Source: Ipomoea triloba (lineage: Eukaryota; Streptophyta; Magnoliopsida; Solanales; Convolvulaceae). Taken from it: a DNA stretch of 64,000 nucleotides. The notes beneath the pieces were generated by a model that searched no databases, had not been told where the DNA came from, and saw nothing but the letters and a program-made list of their open reading frames with translations. Location of the stretch: NCBI RefSeq assembly GCF_003576645.1, contig NC_044920.1:11465032-11529031 (forward strand). Reading direction: 5' to 3'. Numbering within the stretch: the first letter of the stretch is position 1; the number at the start of each line of letters is the position of its first letter. Below are positions 57,951 through 64,000 of this stretch, piece by piece. Made by a program: the position numbers and the translations under genes.

Positions 57951-58710
57951 TACCACATAGTCACACACCAAATTGCCAAAAACTTGGCTAACCAATATAT
58001 ATATAGTTTGCATTATATGATATAAACTCTAACCGGGAAGCATATAAATGATAACCAACATAGTTACTCCGCTGAATAGACAATTCTAACTTTGGGTTTC
58101 TGATATTCTCTTCCATCAACACAAATTAGGAAAATTTACATTCAACTAATTTGAGAATACAAGGATACTCGCACAAACAGGAATCAACACTCTATAAAAC
58201 CAGGAAAAGAAGCTAGTGAAAAATGGTCAAAACTCTACAGTTTAAAATTTTTGGCTCTTCTCCTACTTTCTGCTTCCTCTCTTTCCTGTAGCATTTCTCT
58301 CAAACAAAAAATGCAATTGAAGAAATGCAGTTCAGTACATCTATCAATCTTGAACAGCATTAATCTTTCTCTTCTCTTCCAATATCCCTCTTGTGTTTTT
58401 CTTTGCCAGCTGCTATTCTTCGTTTTGTTTTCCTTTTGTGTTCCTTGCCTGTGATGTGAGCTCATAACAGAGCCCTTAACCAAAGAGCAGGAACCAGCTG
58501 ACTCAAAACTCCCTTTTCCAGATTAAAATTCTGCTTGCTATTATTGTAACTAGCTCCCCATTCTATAGGATAATACAAGGATTTCAAAACTAATGACTAA
58601 AAATACAAAGATTCCGAAACTAATTTTATGACTAATAAGTTAAATAAATTTCTAATAATCTCTAAATTACTAAACTGTGTAATAATAACATATAACAGCA
58701 ACTTCCTAAA
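57951..58710. other. Downstream flank of the small membrane protein gene
   Basis: No gene is supported. An 82-residue minus-strand frame (58235-58483) ends in an Arg/Glu-rich segment, but it lacks a recognisable domain or a clear splice partner. Confidence 0.35.
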
Positions 58711-61700
58711 TCACAGCTCCCCTTGCTGTGCCTTGGTTCTGCGAGAATAACCCTGCCCCGGAAATGCATCACAATCTGGTACCTTCTCAGGCTCAGTGGG
58801 AAAGAAGATAACTTCATCAAAATCCAGAGTAGTTGTCTCAGCTGGAGCACTTGTCTCAGGGGGGACAGTCATGTCTTTACTTGTAGCTGTTATTTCTTTT
58901 CCTCGTGAGTCTTTCTTCACTGGTCTGCTAAATATGTATGCTGCATAAAATTTTTTAAAAAGTCAGGTAAAGTTGAATCAATGGCATAAAAACTTTTGGA
59001 ACTCAAGGGATCGCTATGAATACATAAGGCAGCTTAAATCAACACCTCCCCAGTAACCAGCTTTAGTCACATAACCAAGCAACCAAACCCATGCAAACCC
59101 TAAACTATAAAAAGTTGGGACGAACCCTAAACTATAAAAAGGCCACAAGGCTAGACAGGATAAAATAAGAAATCATTATTCAAGAAGCCCAAAATGAGGT
59201 CATTCAAAAAAGCCTCTCATATATTTAAGTAGTAATCAGCTAGGCCAAACAAAAACTGAGTCAGATTGAAGCCGCCCATTTACTAACTGGAGAATTTTTC
59301 CAGTTTTCTCACTTTCCTAGAAAACTGGAGAATTAGATAATAGAATTAAAATACTAGTACAGTTTTCAGGAAACATTTTCCATTTTGGAAACTAGAAACA
59401 TTTTCCAGTTAGAACTTTTAAAATACTGTTTTATAAATGGAAAATAAAATCTCTATAATCTATTTGGCTATATATCACTACAACCACATTATCACCATTC
59501 TCTACTTAAATATTGATTCATTATTATGATTATGATTACATTAATTATCATATTCTTTTACTTATCACAATCTTCTATCTTTTCTACTCGTATTTACTTA
59601 TATAAACATAACTTATTTTTTTACGCTTAAAGTTAGACATTATTCACAGTATCACAATTAAAACTTCAGCTCTACACCAAGTTTTAGATTTTAATTGAAC
59701 TCAATAAAGTATTGGTTTGGATATTTTTAGTATGTTATATCGTAGCAAAAGTTTGGTACATATATCGGATATTGAAATTTCAAATATATTAAACTTCAAA
59801 GTAAAAATTATATATATACATATCACTATATATATATATATATGCATATCACTCAAATGAATATATCCAAAAATATTTTAAATATTAGCTCAAAAAAATA
59901 TTAATATTATCTAAACTAAATTTTAGGTGAATTTAATAGGTTATTAGTTCAAATATTTATATATGGATATAAAATGTAAAAATCTTATATATATTAAACT
60001 TAAAGTATAAATTATATTTATTCTATTTAAACCAAACATATTCAAAAATATTTTAAATATAAGGTTTAAAAACTACTCGAAATTAAACTTGTGTTAATTT
60101 TATAACGCTTTTCTAAAAAAATTAATTTCAAAAAATGAGTTTTTTTTTTTTTTTTTGAAACTAAAAAATGAGTATTAATAAACAAGTTTTCTAAACAAAA
60201 ACAGAGAATAGAAAACAAAAAATGAAAACTCAAAAATTATAAAGCTAAAAAACAGTTTTCTAAAGTAAACGGGGTTATTATGTTCAACTTCATATTTTTC
60301 CACTGGAAATTTTTTGCAACTATTAAAGTTTAAGGAAATTGCTTATGGCTTCAAGTGATCAATAGACTTTAAAATGTAGAATATGGCTCTTTCAGGGTTA
60401 TCTAGGTAGCAAAAGTATAGGGGTTGTGGCCTGGTCTTTTCATTCCTAATAACAAATTAAAGCATGATCCTGCCAGTAAAGCATTTTGTAAATTTTCAAG
60501 AGAGACAAAAAATATTCAAACTAGATACTCCATAGCTTTAAGGGAATTTCTGTAATATATTCCATTAAAGAGAACCATATTTAAAAACTGCAATATAAGC
60601 AGATATTAAATGAACAACAGTGACAACAGTTCTTGTATCTGTTCCACTCCTGTGCAGTGATGAATTGTACAATAGGCATAGTCAGTTCTGTGCAAGAAAG
60701 GCAAAAACACCATTGTTTTGAAGCAATTGGTGGTTGGAAGTTAGGCTGTTATAACTATTGGAGGTGCTAAGAGTTAACAGAAATGAAACTTAGGAAATGA
60801 ATGAATCCAACCCTGTTATTAGCTCGATTCAAAGATCAGCTGTAGCTGATTCTTCTAGTAGTATAGCTACTCTATAAAAGTAAAAGGGAATTGTAAGTTC
60901 ATAACAGACTCAAAAAGCATTGTACTAGAAACTGAAAACCAATAAAACTCTCTGCTCCCAGGAATAATTCTGCGTTCTCCGCTTCCTCCATTTCTTTCTT
61001 TTCATCTGCAATTCTCATGCATATCTGTAACAGTTCTAACTAAAGATCCAACAACACTATCAAATAAACATCTGTGGTCACCTACAATTTATAGACTCAA
61101 AAAGCCTTGAATTATGGGTGAAACTCGTAAATAATTTCCTCAACTAAGGATAAAATATTGATCACACACTGTACTGACAACACAAATCCTCAAAAGAGTG
61201 ATATCATCAACACCAATTTCATAGTCACCACGACCAAGTAGGAAAACCAAACTATTGACTCCACGACTCTGACCAGAAAAGAGTCCATTCCTCTCAGACA
61301 TTAAAACAAACAGTTGATGCACAAACACTAAAGATCCTGCTTTACTCTATTAGAACTACAAACTCGCACGAAAGCCATTTCAGCATCATCTTAATAAACG
61401 TCATTACAGGCGCAGAGAGATAGAAATATAGATGCATAAAGAGATAGAAATCAAAACCAATAATAGAACACTGAATTTTGCAGATATTTATCCAAAATGC
61501 AGCACAATGATAGATAATATAAAGCCCCAATCCATGGATTTAGCAATACTCAGCCTATTTGTGATACGACTATTCCATGATTTGAGGAAAAGAAAAAAGA
61601 TTGGTGCTGCACAAGATAGGGGGAATCAAGGTACCTCCAAGAGCGAGATTGAAGATGAGAACAGAGCGCCAAACGAACTTAGAACGACGCATCTCGGTGT

Positions 61701-61740
61701 AAAGAGGAGGAGCCTCCATCTTCTGCGATTCTCCTGCCAT
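58711..61740 (-). CDS. Small single-pass membrane protein, conserved-looking, function unknown
   Basis: Two exons: 61635-61740 (ATG, 106 bases) and 58711-58940 (TGA). They join in phase across a 2.7-kb intron (donor GTACC, acceptor TGCAG) and give 111 residues. The N-terminus MAGESQKMEAPPLYTEMRRS is followed by a membrane segment spanning the splice (about residues 22-39, VWRSVLIFNLALG then AYIF). A basic stretch SRPVKK follows, then a Thr/Pro-rich linker and an acidic C-terminal part with DFDEVIFFPTEPEKVPD and a basic tail. The MRRS...W pattern suggests a cytosolic N-terminus, though topology is uncertain. I do not recognise a named family. The intron carries a probable copia LTR and MITE-like sequence. 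It was chosen as real because splice sites, phase and a coherent membrane segment agree. Confidence 0.7.
59275..60275. mobile_element. Possible TIR element in the intron
   Basis: CCCATTTACTAACTGGAG at the left and CTAAAGTAAACGGGG at the right are roughly inverted. The ends contain TTTTCCAGTTTTCT- and GTTTTCTAAACAAAAAC-type words. The interior is AT-rich with no gene. TSD not identified. Confidence 0.35.
60747..61032 (+). mobile_element. Probable solo copia-type LTR in the intron
   Basis: It starts TGTTATAACTATTGG and ends ATCTGTAACA, with CCAATAAAACTCTCTG before a pyrimidine-rich tail, the usual R/U5 layout of small Ty1-copia LTRs. The length of 286 bases fits. Flanking 5-mers do not match, so the TSD is unresolved. 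Confidence 0.5.
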
Positions 61741-62120
61741 GTTGGACTGAAACACAATCACAGCGAACTCTTTGCTTTGACAAACTTGCTAATTGTCAGG
61801 TAACAGCAATGGATGACCCTTACTTCAGCAGGCACATGGTGTGTTTCGTTCAAAAATTAGAATAAGGTCATCTAAAATGACTCTTTCTTTTTATTTTTAA
61901 ATTCTCGATCTAACTTTTTCACGCCACTTTATAATGTTTGAATAGCAGGAAAATGACTTCTGAAAAATAAGTTATTTTTTAAAAAAATGAGATCATTTTC
62001 GGGGTTTGGATGTACTACGAAAAACTGCCTTTGAGTGTTTGATTCATTTTCCGAAAAATAAATGGAAAATGAGTAGAAATGTATAATTATATATTTTTAT
62101 TATTTTATTTAAAATATAAA
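61741..62120. promoter_or_regulatory. Upstream region of the small membrane protein gene
   Basis: About 380 AT-rich bases before the LTR-like sequence on the right. It should hold the promoter and leader of the minus-strand gene. It also contains TTTTCGGGGTTTGGATG and TTTTCCGAAAAATAAATGG, MITE-like phrases. No element could be delimited. Confidence 0.3.
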
Positions 62121-63380
62121 AATATATAAACTAATAATTGAAATCTTAGACTACCCCAATCAAGGTCTAAGAAATTTGAAAGAGTCTCCCAATGATTAAA
62201 CCTAATTGCTAGATTTATTAGAAGGCCCTTAACTACTTACTGGTCTAGTGCAGAGATAAGAACAATGCGTATTAAAATGCAATCATGAATAAGCAGATAA
62301 TAAAGCAGTAAGAACACCAGAAATTGTTAACCCAGTTTGGAATCTCAATTCCTACGTCTGGGGGCATCACTCTGATTGCCCAACTCTTCATTGATCAACA
62401 CTGTGAAATGTACCACCAATTTACAGTCGAGAATCACGCGGTAACTCTAGAAAATCATCATAGACTCCAATATGGAGTTCAACCTTGAAGAGTTGACAAG
62501 AACTTGATCTCCTGATCTTCTTGGATTGAGGCTCCCCCTCAATGATAGCACGAATGGCGTTCAGAGTGAATGCTTGCCCAATAAACTTCACCGAGAAGAT
62601 ATATCTTGAATCAAAGGTAAGCTTTGTCAAGATTTCTTGTAATCACGTAAATGGAAACCTCACGTTTAGATCTTCAGAGTAAATTTCTCTAACTGGATCA
62701 CAAGGGACTTGTCTCTTATATATCTTGCTCTGATTCTGGTAAGTTGTTGGAGTCTCCGTAACCAACCCTGAACATCTCTCTTGCTCTGGTACAGTTCTTC
62801 GTTCAGTGAGCTGTCTTCAAAGCCTTCCAAGTCTTCTGAACTATTTACTGAACTAAACTATAATAAACCTAAAACATCTTAAGAGAACCTGTTTTTGAAC
62901 TATCTGCTGAGCTAACAAAATTGTCACAATAACTTGGTATAACTTAGGGAGTTTCAAAATAATTTTCACTTAGTAATTTTATTAATAATCTCCACCTTTG
63001 TAGCAAGTTTCTTGGCAATTCACAACAACTTTCTAAAGTATCAGAGATAGTTAAAACAGCGTTCATTCAAATAACATTGTCCCAAAAACAAATTAAACTT
63101 GAAGATGATTATATCATCAGCACAAAGCAGAAACAAGCTAAAATATAAGACCCTATTACAAATTTATGAAACGCTAAACATATAATATCTTCTTAGCAGA
63201 TCTGAGGGTCTTCAAAAACATCCATCTTCAAGGCATCCAAAAAAAACTTCAACAGTAGTAACTAAGTAACCAATAAGTAACCAATGCTTAGAAGGTTGTT
63301 CCTACTCCCCCTATTGCCAGAAACCTGTGAATCTGTAGCCACAAGACTCCTTAGCAGAACCAAGTAGGAAATCAACCCAG
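62121..63380 (-). repeat. LTR-like sequence, possibly SIRE/Maximus copia 3' LTR
   Basis: It contains GTTAACCCAGTTTGGAATCT, CCTACGTCTGGGGGC and CTCCCCCT-type stretches (62533 and 63306), familiar from large plant copia LTRs. It lies downstream of the env-like ORF on the minus strand, the position of a 3' LTR. The ends were not resolved. Confidence 0.45.
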
Positions 63381-63394
63381 ATATTAAAACAGAA

Positions 63395-63955
63395 TCATTC
63401 CGATTTTGAGGATTCAGCCTCATGGCTGTTCAGGGTGGTATCAGATTCTGGTGGAATTTCAGCAGTTTGTTCATTATTTATCATGGAAGGATCAGTAGGT
63501 AGTTCAGGAACAGAAGTAGCCATTTCTTGATCTCTAATTCTCAATTGTTCGCGCAGTTGCATCTCAACTGTCCTCTTCTCAACAAGTATTTGAATGATTG
63601 TGTTGAGACCTTTGATGCTTCTGTCAAGATGCTGGGCTGTGAGTTTGCTGGTAAATGGGGCATTGAGGTTCAAGGCTGGGGTCGAGCTGCTTCCATGTTC
63701 TGGAAAAATGTCAAGCACATGTGATCCTTGTTTGAGTCTAGCATCAATCATTCTAATTTGAGGGGTTTCCATAGGCTCATTTTGCTCTGGTTTGAATCCT
63801 TGTGTACGCAGTACTCCATAGATTGTACAAGGAAAAGGTAGCTTCACTTTGCTTTCCTTTGATTCTGGTTTCCTGAAAGATGCCACATGTTTGAAGATTA
63901 TGTCACCTAAGTCAACGGGTATACCTTTTCCTATTTTGTATATCAGAGTGGCCAT
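63395..63955 (-). CDS. Env-like / plant transposon protein ORF of a retroelement
   Basis: 186 residues starting at ATG 63955; an in-frame TGA lies just upstream, so the N-terminal part of the usual domain is missing or broken. It reads IGKGIPVDLGDIIFKHVASF, KLPFPCTIYGVLRTQGF and then a variable tail with a LRIRDQEM coiled-coil-like stretch and an acidic, Ser-rich end. The LPFP...I.G.L..QG pattern is one I associate with the extra ORF downstream of pol in some large plant retrotransposons and with predicted plant transposon proteins. Its role is unknown; env-like naming is by position only. Confidence 0.5.
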   Translation of the reverse strand: MATLIYKIGKGIPVDLGDIIFKHVASFRKPESKESKVKLPFPCTIYGVLRTQGFKPEQNEPMETPQIRMIDARLKQGSHVLDIFPEHGSSSTPALNLNAPFTSKLTAQHLDRSIKGLNTIIQILVEKRTVEMQLREQLRIRDQEMATSVPELPTDPSMINNEQTAEIPPESDTTLNSHEAESSKSE

Positions 63956-64000
63956 GGGCAGGTTTAATCATCCTCTGTGTTCATTTGGCATCCAGTTTGT

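Noticed and set aside
58235..58483. 82-residue Arg/Glu-rich ORF as a separate gene
   Set aside because: No domain, no clear upstream exons and no composition contrast; could be UTR or pseudogene, not supportable.

Overview
This window looks like eudicot plant nuclear DNA: AT-rich, with spliced genes (GT/AG introns), small plant gene families (PRA1, NPP) and very dense plant transposons. I cannot name the species. The sequence is scaffolded: two long N gaps (39539-39680, 42473-42622) and five single-N joins (15032, 23421, 26500, 30337, 31684). Four of those joins are followed by a copy of sequence just upstream, so copy number around 21.5-33.0 kb is suspect.

Positions 1117-35096 form one nested transposon stack, readable from target-site duplications (TSDs). 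The outermost layer is an Athila/Tat-like Ty3-gypsy retrotransposon (TSD GAAGA) that keeps only a protease fragment. Its left LTR holds two truncated LTRs of another gypsy family, and one of these holds a non-autonomous CACTA element (TSD GTA). Its right LTR is split by a third gypsy LTR. That LTR is split by a 20.2-kb Mutator-like element (MULE, 13773-33967, TSD TGATAACCG), which in turn carries a 3.56-kb solo LTR (TSD CAAGG) inside a coding exon.

The MULE is the most interesting object here. It has two convergent spliced genes: a plus-strand ULP1/C48-type cysteine protease gene and a minus-strand FAR1/MURA-type transposase gene. Its ends are long perfect hairpins followed by an AACGACGTCGTT-type palindrome, and its introns are packed with a TGTGAATATA-type repeat that switches strand in blocks. 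Three smaller elements (38390-39166, 55271-55863, about 57519-57950) share this plan, so it looks like a family trait. Both genes carry lesions.

Positions 35.1-46.0 kb hold a PRA1 gene, a Ty1-copia remnant split by a small MULE and an N gap, an L1-type LINE remnant split by a solo LTR (TSD AGGAT), and a hAT-like element (TSD ATCACACT) containing a foldback MITE (TSD TTAATAATA).

Positions 46.2-64.0 kb are the gene-containing arm. All genes are on the minus strand: a nucleotide pyrophosphatase/phosphodiesterase, a multi-exon protein with an N-terminal C2-like region and a C-terminal membrane segment, and a two-exon small single-pass membrane protein with MITEs and a probable copia LTR in its intron. 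At the right edge is an env-like/plant-transposon ORF next to LTR-like sequence. No rRNA, tRNA or CRISPR was recognised.
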